Of a stretch of 8,060 nt of DNA, positions 1-6,300 are shown piece after piece (positions within the stretch are counted from its first letter, which is position 1; each line of letters starts with the position of its first letter). A program made the translations under genes and the position numbers. The DNA comes from Chloroflexota bacterium (GTDB lineage Bacteria; Chloroflexota; Dormibacteria; CF-121). A model generated the notes under the pieces. It searched no databases. It worked only from the letters and a program-made list of their open reading frames with translations, and was not told the origin of the DNA. The stretch covers positions 1-8,060 of the forward strand of contig VBFX01000169.1 of the NCBI GenBank assembly GCA_005889395.1. The letters are read 5' to 3'.

Positions 1-30
1 GGGGACGACCCTGCGCCCGGTAACGAATCC

Positions 31-558
31 ATGAAAACCAACCGCTGGCGGGGCCGCGCTGGGCAGTCGCTCGTCGAGATGGCCATGGTCCTGCCCGTGC
101 TCGCCTTCCTCACCTTTGGCCTGCTGGACTTTGGCCGCGCCTACTACTTCCAGGTCTCGATCACCAACGCCGCTCGTGAGGGCGCCCGGGTCGCCATCCT
201 CAATATCTATACCGGTCCGCAAAACCCAACCTGCTCGACCTCCAACAGCTATTCCACCTGCCCGGTGCAGACGGACCTTAACATCGCCACCGCCGTCTCC
301 AAGGAACTCGTTTACAGCGGCATCACACTCGCGCCGACGGCCATAACCATCTGCCCGCCCCACGACTCGAGCATGTCCACGGCCGGCTGCCCCGATGCGA
401 GCAACCGCGTCGACAACTGGGTGGGCCAGAACCCCGTCAACTACTACGTCACGGTCAACGTCAAGTACGACTTCCAGCTCTTCACACCGCTGATGCAGCA
501 ACTCGTCGGCAACCCCGTGCACATGAGCGTGTCGGTCCAAATGAGGACGAACTACTGA
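31..558 (+). CDS. TadE-like pseudopilin (first of the cluster)
   Basis: A 175-residue TadE-family minor pilin or pseudopilin of a Tad/Flp-type pilus. By family knowledge these are membrane-anchored, cleaved by a prepilin peptidase and assembled with the pilus. Visible features: a basic leader (residues 1-10, KTNRWRGRAG), a putative cleavage site G11|Q12, Glu at mature position +5 (E16), a hydrophobic helix at about 14-36 ending in LDFGRA, and the TadE-type motif NAAREGARVA (46-55). The exported part has four cysteines (C68, C77, C108, C120), enough for two disulfides. It ends in a short amphipathic beta-like segment (SVSVQMRTNY), as TadE proteins often do. The ATG at 31 is the only start that leaves the leader intact. 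No clear Shine-Dalgarno sequence precedes it. Its stop overlaps the next start by one base (TGATG), so the genes are probably co-translated. The family call is firm; the exact role is not known. Confidence 0.85.
   Translation: MKTNRWRGRAGQSLVEMAMVLPVLAFLTFGLLDFGRAYYFQVSITNAAREGARVAILNIYTGPQNPTCSTSNSYSTCPVQTDLNIATAVSKELVYSGITLAPTAITICPPHDSSMSTAGCPDASNRVDNWVGQNPVNYYVTVNVKYDFQLFTPLMQQLVGNPVHMSVSVQMRTNY
543..547 (+). promoter_or_regulatory. Ribosome binding site for the second TadE-like gene
   Basis: GAGGA lies 10 bases before the ATG at 558, inside the end of the preceding coding region. It supports the ATG at 558 as start and translational coupling of the two pseudopilin genes. The spacing is slightly long. 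Confidence 0.45.
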
Positions 559-1046
559 TGCGCGGTCTGCAGCGTCGGCACAAGTCAGGGGGTCAAGCGA
601 TGGTCGAGTTCGCCCTTCTCGCCGGCCTCCTGTTTCTCATGGTGATGGGCATCTTTGACTTCGGGCGGGCGATCTCCGTCTACATCAACATCGCTGAGGC
701 CGCCCATGAGGGCGCCCGGCAACTCGTGCTACGCAGCAACTACGCGAGCACGCCGCCCGACAGCGTGATCATCAACGCCACCCTAGCGAAGATCGGTGGC
801 GGTGGCATGGTGCTCACGGAAGACCCATGCCTGTCGAACCCGATACCGTGCACGTTTCCATCGATCCCCCCGGTGACCGCCCCGAATACCGGCTACATCT
901 GGATCTCGCCGAACCGCACGACGGGAAATCCACAGGTCACCGTGCGAGTGACGTACCGGTTTGCCCCGATGACGGCCCTGATCTCGGATCTGACCGGCCC
1001 CTCATTGATCTTGCAGGCGGGGTCGTCGATGCGGGCGGAGTACTGA
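558..1046 (+). CDS. TadE-like pseudopilin (second of the cluster)
   Basis: A 162-residue TadE-family pseudopilin. The N-terminus has a basic leader (residues 1-12, MRGLQRRHKSGG), a likely prepilin-peptidase site G12|Q13, Glu at +5 (E17) followed by Phe, and a hydrophobic helix at about 14-36 ending in FDFGRA. The TadE motif follows at 47-54 (EAAHEGAR). The exported part has one cysteine pair (C91, C98), then a predicted beta-rich segment (VTVRVTYRFAP) and a C-terminus ending SSMRAEY. It matches its upstream neighbour in size and architecture but has diverged in the extracellular part, suggesting an old duplication with distinct roles, perhaps TadE and TadF. It starts on the A of the previous stop, and its own stop is one base before the next GTG. 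The three genes therefore look like one operon. Confidence 0.85.
   Translation: MRGLQRRHKSGGQAMVEFALLAGLLFLMVMGIFDFGRAISVYINIAEAAHEGARQLVLRSNYASTPPDSVIINATLAKIGGGGMVLTEDPCLSNPIPCTFPSIPPVTAPNTGYIWISPNRTTGNPQVTVRVTYRFAPMTALISDLTGPSLILQAGSSMRAEY
1037..1040 (+). promoter_or_regulatory. Ribosome binding site for the TadG-like gene
   Basis: GGAG (in GGCGGAG) sits 7 bases before the GTG at 1048 and overlaps the end of the upstream gene. It decides in favour of the GTG start, which also gives a proper basic leader. Confidence 0.5.
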
Positions 1047-1047
1047 G

Positions 1048-2688
1048 GTGCTCATCAAGATCCGCCGCCGAGGCGCAGGCCAGGCGATCGTCGTCATGGC
1101 GCTGGCCATGGTCGCGATCTGCGGAATGCTGGCACTGGCGATCGACGCCGGCCGCCTCTACTTCCAGCGCCGGCTAATGCAGGATGCGGTCGACTCGGGT
1201 GCACTCGCCGGCGCTCAGAGCCTGGTGGGAACCGTGGCCAACCCGAACGGGCAGCCGAACTACGCCCTTTACTATGCGATGGACGATACGTTCGCGGTCT
1301 TCAACCAGAACCCCGCCAACAACGATCCGAACTCGTCGTTCTACACGGCGCCAGTCAACCGCACGGTGACCGACACGCAGGGCGGGTACACCGTCACCGC
1401 AGTGGCCCCGACGGGATATAGCAACAAACAGGTCCAGGTCACGGTCAGCTTTAACGCAACCGCGACCTTCGTCCAGGTGCTCGGCTTCAGCCAGATCGCG
1501 ATCCTGGCAACGGCCACGGCAGAAGCCGGAACCAACGCCAAGACCTACGCCCTCTTCGCTTACACCAGCGGGGGCAGTGGCAACACCATCCAGAACGACC
1601 AGAACGGCTATGCGCAAGTCGACGACGGCCAGGATGGCGCCGACGTCTGCCTGGCCAGCATCGAGGGCCTCACGGTCAGTAACGCCAAGTTCCACGTCCC
1701 CAACCCGAATCGGGTGGCGCTCAACATCAATGGCGAGCTCACCGTCAACGCGGCCAGCGACAACCATTCCCTCTTCACCTTCTGGAACAGTCCGGTCAAT
1801 TTCGGTACCGGGCAGGAGGCCGAACCTGACTACCTCATTCCCGACATGTCCCAGATCACCACCGTGGTCAATCCCGCGAACAAGGCGAAGATCGCACCCG
1901 GAACTTCCGGATTGGTCAACGGCGTGACCATTACGAACTCGAGCACCTCGAAATGGGTCTACGTGTTCACTCCGGGACGCTACACATCGTCGATTGTCAT
2001 CCCGGCCGCCGGGGACAATGGCAGCAATAGTGTCTACGTTTTCCTCAACGGCGTGTACTACTTGACATCCGGGGCAAACATGGCAATTACGGGTGGTTAC
2101 GTCTCGAACACCTCGACTGGTCTTCCCCACTTCGTGGGATCGCCCTCGATCGGCGCCACCGACCTGCCGCCCGCATCCGATGGCACGAACGGGGTCGAGT
2201 TCATCTTCGACCAGGGTGGCACCTTCTCGGCGAACAACTCGGATCTGCCCAATGATGGGAGCGTCTTCTTCGTGGCCCCCCACTTCGTCCCGACCGGCAG
2301 CACCAACATCGCCTTCTATATCAGCAGCACGAACGGCAACAACGGCGTCGTGTGGAATGAGGCATTCGATGCCAGCGCTTCGAACGTTCCACGGTTCCAG
2401 GTGTGGGGAACGGTCTTTGACGCTGATCCCTCGGGATCCATGACCTTGACCGGCGTCGCCCTCGGTCCGCACAATACCGCGGCGACGGACGCCAACTCGA
2501 CTGGGCAGTACGCGATCAACGGTGAGTTCATTGGCGCCTTCCTTCAGGTGAACGGCGGCAACGTGCTGGGGAACAGCATGGGAACGCCAGGCTGCCCCGG
2601 TTATACCCCCGGGCACCCAGCCCTGCTCGTCCAGTTCAACTCAAAGTTTGCCCCGGCCCCCGGCGTGAACTCCTACCTGGTGAAATAG
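1048..2688 (+). CDS. TadG-like pilus protein with large extracellular domain
   Basis: A 546-residue TadG-related protein. Residues 1-60 fit the TadG N-terminal domain: basic leader (KIRRRGAG), a GQ processing-like site at 11-12, a membrane helix at about 12-34 ending LAIDAGRLYFQRR, then QDAVDSGALAGAQ (45-57), the equivalent of the family's usual AADAAALAGA. The +5 position is Val (V16), not Glu, as is common in TadG. Residues about 100-160 carry short beta-like repeats. Residues about 165-546 form a long domain rich in Asn, Gly, Ser and Thr with alternating hydrophobics, suggesting a beta-sandwich or beta-helix passenger. I see no von Willebrand A metal site (DxSxS), which some TadG proteins have. 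Only two cysteines lie outside the membrane helix, C201 and C516, so one long-range disulfide could clamp the domain. It may be a tip, anchor or surface-binding component; this is inference. It starts one base after the preceding stop. Confidence 0.75.
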   Translation: MLIKIRRRGAGQAIVVMALAMVAICGMLALAIDAGRLYFQRRLMQDAVDSGALAGAQSLVGTVANPNGQPNYALYYAMDDTFAVFNQNPANNDPNSSFYTAPVNRTVTDTQGGYTVTAVAPTGYSNKQVQVTVSFNATATFVQVLGFSQIAILATATAEAGTNAKTYALFAYTSGGSGNTIQNDQNGYAQVDDGQDGADVCLASIEGLTVSNAKFHVPNPNRVALNINGELTVNAASDNHSLFTFWNSPVNFGTGQEAEPDYLIPDMSQITTVVNPANKAKIAPGTSGLVNGVTITNSSTSKWVYVFTPGRYTSSIVIPAAGDNGSNSVYVFLNGVYYLTSGANMAITGGYVSNTSTGLPHFVGSPSIGATDLPPASDGTNGVEFIFDQGGTFSANNSDLPNDGSVFFVAPHFVPTGSTNIAFYISSTNGNNGVVWNEAFDASASNVPRFQVWGTVFDADPSGSMTLTGVALGPHNTAATDANSTGQYAINGEFIGAFLQVNGGNVLGNSMGTPGCPGYTPGHPALLVQFNSKFAPAPGVNSYLVK

Positions 2689-2727
2689 CGCGGCGGCTCA
2701 GCGCACATCCGGCATGATTAGAGGCCA

Positions 2728-4038
2728 TTGACGGCGATCGACGTCATCCGAGATAAGCGCGATGGCCGGGCCCTCTCCGACGAGGCCATCGAGTTCATGG
2801 TGCGCGGTGCCACCGACGGGTCGATCCCGGACTACCAGATATCGGCCTGGCTGATGGCGGTTCGGCTCAAGGGCATGACGGATCAGGAAACCAAGGCGCT
2901 CACGCTGGCCATGGCCGGCAGCGGACGCCAGCTCGATCTGTCGTCGATAGCGGGCCGTAAAGTCGACAAGCACTCCACCGGCGGCGTCGGCGACAAGGCC
3001 ACGCTGGTGGTGGCGCCGCTGGTCGCCGCCGCCGGCATCCCGGTGGCGAAGCTATCGGGACGCGCCCTTGGTCACAGTGGCGGCACGCTTGACAAGCTGG
3101 AGTCCATCCCGGGCTTCGACGTCGACCTGGGCATCGACGAGTTCATCGATCAGGTCCGCCGTATCGGCATCGCCATCGCCGGACAGACGTCCGACATGGT
3201 TCCCGCGGACAAAGTCTTCTATGCCCTGCGCGACGCCACGGCCACGGTCGACTCCGTGCCCTTGATCGCGAGCAGCGTGATGAGCAAGAAGCTCGCCGCC
3301 GGCGCCGACGCCATCGTGCTCGACGTCAAGTGCGGCCGCGGCGCCTTCGTCGCGACGCTCGACGAGGCCGAGGCGCTGGCACGGGCGCTGGTGGCGATTG
3401 GGACCAGGGCCGGACGCGAGACCGTCGCCTACGTCACCGACATGGAGCAGCCGCTCGGCCGCGCCGTGGGCAACGCGCTCGAGGTCCGCGAGGCGATCGA
3501 GACGCTCTCCGGACATGGCCCGCCGGACCTGGAGGCGTTGAGTCTCCGGCTGGGCGCCGAGATGCTGCGCTTAGCCGGCGCGCCGGCGACGGACCTGGGG
3601 CGCCTGCTGACCGACGGGACCGCGTTACGCAAGTTCGTGCAACTCATCGATGCGCAATCCGGCGATGGCTCCGTCGTCGGCGATCTCGACCGGCTTCCGA
3701 GGGCTCCCGTCCAGCGCCCGGTTCCGGCGGGCGCCTCCGGCCAGGTCGGGTCAATCGACGCCCTGGAAATCGCGCTCGGGGCGAAATCGCTGGGGGCCGG
3801 CCGCGACCGAAAAGACGCCGCCATTGATCTTTCCGTTGGCGTGGTCCTGCACAAGAAAGTCGGTGACCGGGTCCAGGCGGGCGAGTCGCTGGCTACCGTC
3901 CACGCCCGAACTGAGGAGGCCGCTCAGCAGGTTACGGCCCGCGTTGCGGCCGCCTTTCTGGTGGCGGCGTCGGCGCCGCGGCGACGGCTGTTGCTGAGAC
4001 GCGTCACGGCGTCTCGGATCGAACGACTCGACACGTAA
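2728..4038 (+). CDS. pdp: Pyrimidine-nucleoside phosphorylase (thymidine phosphorylase family)
   Basis: A 436-residue enzyme, the family's normal length, cleaving thymidine, deoxyuridine or uridine with phosphate to give the free base and (deoxy)ribose-1-phosphate in the cytosol. Key regions keep the family order: the phosphate and potassium site KVDKHSTGGVGD (78-89, with K81 and S83), the signature SGRALGHSGGTLDKLE (110-125), pyrimidine-contacting residues R168, S183 and K187 in the YALRDATATVDSVPLIASSVMSKK region, and a C-terminal lobe with VGVVLHKKVGDRVQAGE. Lys108 in VAKLSGR matches Bacillus-type PyNP, as I recall it, rather than E. coli DeoA, so dual uridine/thymidine use is likely. The signature has Ser117 where Thr or Ala is usual. 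The start is TTG at 2728: the ATG at 2714 is out of frame, and the protein aligns to the family from its first residues. A GAGG lies only 3 bases upstream. It follows the TadG-like gene by 39 bases. The extreme C-terminus is unusually Arg-rich. Confidence 0.95.
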   Translation: MTAIDVIRDKRDGRALSDEAIEFMVRGATDGSIPDYQISAWLMAVRLKGMTDQETKALTLAMAGSGRQLDLSSIAGRKVDKHSTGGVGDKATLVVAPLVAAAGIPVAKLSGRALGHSGGTLDKLESIPGFDVDLGIDEFIDQVRRIGIAIAGQTSDMVPADKVFYALRDATATVDSVPLIASSVMSKKLAAGADAIVLDVKCGRGAFVATLDEAEALARALVAIGTRAGRETVAYVTDMEQPLGRAVGNALEVREAIETLSGHGPPDLEALSLRLGAEMLRLAGAPATDLGRLLTDGTALRKFVQLIDAQSGDGSVVGDLDRLPRAPVQRPVPAGASGQVGSIDALEIALGAKSLGAGRDRKDAAIDLSVGVVLHKKVGDRVQAGESLATVHARTEEAAQQVTARVAAAFLVAASAPRRRLLLRRVTASRIERLDT

Positions 4039-4073
4039 CGCCCGACGCAACACGCTGGACCGATGCTGGCTTC

Positions 4074-4514
4074 GTGGGCCAGCGCGGGCAGGTGGGTGCG
4101 GAGTTCGCCATGGTCGTCGCCTTTCTGTTCGCGTCCGGCGTCGTGGCCGTGCAGTTCTTTGGCCTTGGCCTCGATGCGCTAAAAGTCAGCCACGCTGCCC
4201 AGGAAGCCGCCTACGTCGGGGCCAGCAGTCTGGAAGCCGCCAGTGACAAGGTGCCCTGCTGGGCGGTGACGGGCGGCCTGGCACAACCGAAGGCCTACGC
4301 CGATGCCGCCGTGTGCACGACCGTGCTGGAGAACCTCGGTGGCGTCGATCCCAACCTCGTCAGCGTCTCGGTCTCGCCGTCGAGTCTGGTGGAGCGCGGC
4401 GGGCATACCCCGGTCCACGTGACCGTCACCTACCGCCAGCCGATCAACTCGCCGCTGCTGCGGGTCTTTCTGGGCGAGACCTACGTCGCCTCAAGCGACG
4501 CCTGGAGCCAATAG
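4074..4514 (+). CDS. TadE-like pseudopilin located between two nucleoside phosphorylase genes
   Basis: A 146-residue pseudopilin-like protein. It has a very short leader (MGQRG), a likely processing site G5|Q6, Glu at +5 followed by Phe (E10-F11), a hydrophobic helix at about 9-33, and a TadE-like helix with SHAAQEAAYVGASS (39-52), which replaces the usual EGAR with EAAY. Two cysteines (C62, C81) could pair. A beta-like stretch (VHVTVTYRQPI) and a C-terminal segment follow, as in TadE proteins. The start is GTG at 4074, the only start in this frame that gives the short leader. The nearby ATG at 4063 is in another frame, which closes after about 40 codons. No Shine-Dalgarno sequence is visible. 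It sits 35 bases after the phosphorylase gene and 47 bases before udp, about 1.4 kb from the other pilus genes. A separate role or a displaced operon member are both possible. Confidence 0.75.
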   Translation: MGQRGQVGAEFAMVVAFLFASGVVAVQFFGLGLDALKVSHAAQEAAYVGASSLEAASDKVPCWAVTGGLAQPKAYADAAVCTTVLENLGGVDPNLVSVSVSPSSLVERGGHTPVHVTVTYRQPINSPLLRVFLGETYVASSDAWSQ

Positions 4515-4561
4515 GCCAACAAATCTCCCGGGTAGGGTGTCGCGCTAAACTCACGTCGGCT

Positions 4562-5317
4562 ATGGGGGATTTGCAGTATCACATCCGCTGCAAACCTGGC
4601 GACGTCGGCGAGGTCGTGCTCCTGCCCGGCGATCCCGGTCGGGTGGAGCCGATCGCCCGGCTGCTGGACAGCCCCCGGTTGGTTGCGCGCAACCGCGAGT
4701 ACACGACCTACACCGGGTCGCTCGACGGCCGCGCCGTCTCGGTTTGCTCGACCGGCATCGGTTCGCCTTCCACGGCGATTGCCGTCGAAGAGTTGGCCGC
4801 CATCGGGGCGACGACGTTCATCCGCGTCGGTACCACGGGGTCGATCCAGAAAGACGTGCATTTCAGCGACCTTGTCATCGCCACGGCCGCCGTGCGCGAT
4901 GAGGGCACGACGCCCAGCTATGTGCCGATGAGCTATCCCGCCGTAGCCGACTTCGAGCTGGTTGGCGCCATGCTCGCCGCCGCCCGCGCCGCGAACCAGC
5001 CTGCACACGCCGGTATCGTGCGCAGCCACGATGCGCTCTATCCGGATCTTGCTGCGGCTCGCATGCCGCGCCGCCAGGAGCTCGAAGGTGCGCTCAGCGT
5101 CTGGCAGAGGGCGCGGGTGCTGTGCAACGACATGGAGACGTCCACGATCTTCGTCATCTGCGCCCTGCGGAATCTCCGTGGCGGCTCCGTCCTGACCGTG
5201 GTCAACGAACCCGGTGAAGAGGCCATCGACCCGGCGCGCGTCGCCGCGCTCGACCTGACGCCGATGTTTCGGGTGGCACTTGCCGGGGCCCGTCAGCTGG
5301 CGCCGCTCAAGGCCTGA
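4562..5317 (+). CDS. udp: Uridine phosphorylase-family nucleoside phosphorylase
   Basis: A 251-residue PNP/UDP family-1 enzyme (E. coli Udp is 253), transferring phosphate to a nucleoside to release base and ribose-1-phosphate. It shows the phosphate loop LPGDPGR (21-27), NREYTTYTG (44-52), an exact PNP_UDP_1 signature STGIGSPSTAIAVEEL (63-78), IRVGTTGS (87-94) and the ribose-binding NDMETST (189-195). VVNEPGEE (213-220) has the Udp-type Asn rather than the catalytic Asp of hexameric purine nucleoside phosphorylase. However, the segment after ALYP (158-161) lacks the Gln-x-Arg pair that recognises uracil in E. coli Udp (Q166, R168), so the preferred base is uncertain. The ATG at 4562 gives the family's usual N-terminus; the open frame reaches back to 4313, but that part is the shadow of the pseudopilin gene. 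No Shine-Dalgarno sequence is seen. Its stop directly abuts the next ATG. Confidence 0.9.
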   Translation: MGDLQYHIRCKPGDVGEVVLLPGDPGRVEPIARLLDSPRLVARNREYTTYTGSLDGRAVSVCSTGIGSPSTAIAVEELAAIGATTFIRVGTTGSIQKDVHFSDLVIATAAVRDEGTTPSYVPMSYPAVADFELVGAMLAAARAANQPAHAGIVRSHDALYPDLAAARMPRRQELEGALSVWQRARVLCNDMETSTIFVICALRNLRGGSVLTVVNEPGEEAIDPARVAALDLTPMFRVALAGARQLAPLKA

Positions 5318-5683
5318 ATGGAGATCGGCACGACGCTGACAGTCCGTCGTCGCCTCGAGTGGCGACGCTGGCTCGCCAGGCATCACGCCGACACCAGGGA
5401 GATCTGGCTGGTCTATTACAAGAAGGCCTCCGGCAAGGCAGGCATCAGTTACGAAGAGTCGGTCCTCGAGGGCCTTGCCTACGGCTGGATCGACGGCCAG
5501 ACCAAATCGATCGACGACGACAGCTACGCGGCCCGCTTCACGCCACGCCTACCAAACAGCAACTGGTCGGACTCGAACATCGCGCGCGTCAAGGCGCTCC
5601 TGGCCGAGGGGCGAATGGCGGCGCCCGGTCTCGCCACGCTCCCCGACGGGTTACGCCCGACGGTTCGCAGGGGGGCCAAATGA
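5318..5683 (+). CDS. YdeI/OmdA-family protein, C-terminally short
   Basis: A 121-residue protein matching the N-terminal two-thirds of the YdeI/OmpD-associated (OmdA) family, which has been linked by name to bacteriocin protection but has no settled biochemical role. Recognisable segments are EWRRWLARHHA (14-24), IWLVYYKKASGK (29-40), SYEESVLEGLAYGWIDGQTKS (44-64) and YAARFTPRLPNSNWSDSN (70-87), followed by ARVKALLAEGRM (89-100). Family members are usually near 190 residues and end in a helical OmdA region. Here the protein stops soon after the EGRM segment, with a short basic tail (RPTVRRGAK), and the missing part is not encoded downstream because upp begins there. The ATG begins the base after the udp stop, and the end overlaps upp by four bases (ATGA). 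It is therefore translated with the salvage genes, though nothing shows a role in salvage. Confidence 0.8.
   Translation: MEIGTTLTVRRRLEWRRWLARHHADTREIWLVYYKKASGKAGISYEESVLEGLAYGWIDGQTKSIDDDSYAARFTPRLPNSNWSDSNIARVKALLAEGRMAAPGLATLPDGLRPTVRRGAK
5669..5675 (+). promoter_or_regulatory. Ribosome binding site for upp
   Basis: A purine run, AGGGGGG, lies 4 bases before the ATG at 5680, within the end of the YdeI-like gene. It is the strongest Shine-Dalgarno-like site in the window and fixes the upp start, which also matches the family N-terminus. Confidence 0.6.
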
Positions 5684-6300
5684 CCCTGCATGTGATCGAG
5701 CACCCACTGGTTGCGCACTACCTGACGCGCCTGCGCGACCGGGACACGACACCCGACGAGTTCCGCGAAGCCTCGGACAAGATCATCACGCTGCTGCTCT
5801 ACGAGGCGACCCGCGACCTCCGGACCCGCGACTTCAGCATCGATACGCCCCTCGAGAAAACGCAAGGTCACGCGATCGGCGACCGGGTCGTCGCCGTGCC
5901 CATTCTGCGGGCCGGCCTTGGCCTGGTGGGTCCGGTGCTCGAGCTCCTGCCGCACGTGACCGTGGGATACATCGGCCTCGAGCGTGACGAGCGAACGGCA
6001 ATCGCCTCTCGCTACTACGTCAAACTGCCGCCCGATATCGCCGGCAAGGCCGTCATGATCCTCGACCCGATGCTGGCCACCGGTGGGACGGCTACCAAGG
6101 CCGTTGAGATCATGAAGGAATACCGTCCGGCGAGCGTTCGCCTAGTGTGCGTCGTGGCCGCTCCCGAGGGGATCCAGGCGCTGCAGGCAGCGCACCCGGA
6201 CGTCAAGATCTTCACGGCAGCACAGGACCGGGAGCTGAACGCCCAGAAGTACATCCTGCCCGGCCTCGGCGACTACGGCGATCGCCTCTTCGGTACCTGA
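5680..6300 (+). CDS. upp: Uracil phosphoribosyltransferase
   Basis: A 206-residue enzyme (family about 208) that makes UMP and pyrophosphate from uracil and PRPP, returning uracil from nucleoside breakdown to the nucleotide pool. It aligns along its whole length with E. coli Upp: IEHPLVAHYLTRLRD (6-20) at the N-terminus, YEATRDL (41-47), VPILRAGLG (73-81), the PRPP-binding loop LDPMLATGGTA (128-138), VAAPEGI (159-165), AHPDV (171-175) and the uracil-binding C-terminus YILPGLGDYGDRLFGT (191-206). The ATG at 5680 overlaps the YdeI-like stop as ATGA and has a strong ribosome binding site. The open frame extends upstream to 5359 but that is out-of-frame shadow of the YdeI-like gene. It completes a route with the two phosphorylases upstream: nucleoside to uracil to UMP. 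Confidence 0.97.
   Translation: MTLHVIEHPLVAHYLTRLRDRDTTPDEFREASDKIITLLLYEATRDLRTRDFSIDTPLEKTQGHAIGDRVVAVPILRAGLGLVGPVLELLPHVTVGYIGLERDERTAIASRYYVKLPPDIAGKAVMILDPMLATGGTATKAVEIMKEYRPASVRLVCVVAAPEGIQALQAAHPDVKIFTAAQDRELNAQKYILPGLGDYGDRLFGT

Noticed and set aside
1..23. Possible last codons of an upstream gene ending in TAA at 21-23
   Set aside because: Seven bases before the first ATG this would fit an operon, but six readable codons are not enough to tell a real gene end from chance.
1174..2616. A 480-codon open frame antisense to the TadG-like gene
   Set aside because: Its predicted product is rich in Arg, Gly, Val and Asp with no recognisable motif or start context, which is typical of the complement of a high-GC gene. 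The + strand frame has a clear TadG N-terminus and a good ribosome binding site.
2689..2727. GCGC-containing repeat after the TadG-like stop as a possible terminator
   Set aside because: The arms are only four bases long, and no T-tract follows before the next gene.
4313..4561. N-terminal extension of the udp frame by 83 codons
   Set aside because: The extension overlaps the pseudopilin gene out of frame, is Arg-rich and unlike Udp. The ATG at 4562 matches the normal family start.
4481..5386. A 301-codon open frame antisense to udp
   Set aside because: It lies wholly opposite a well-conserved phosphorylase and has no family resemblance. It is a codon-bias shadow.
5359..5679. N-terminal extension of the upp frame by 107 codons
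   Set aside because: It overlaps the YdeI-like gene out of frame. The ATG at 5680 has a strong ribosome binding site and gives the family's usual length.
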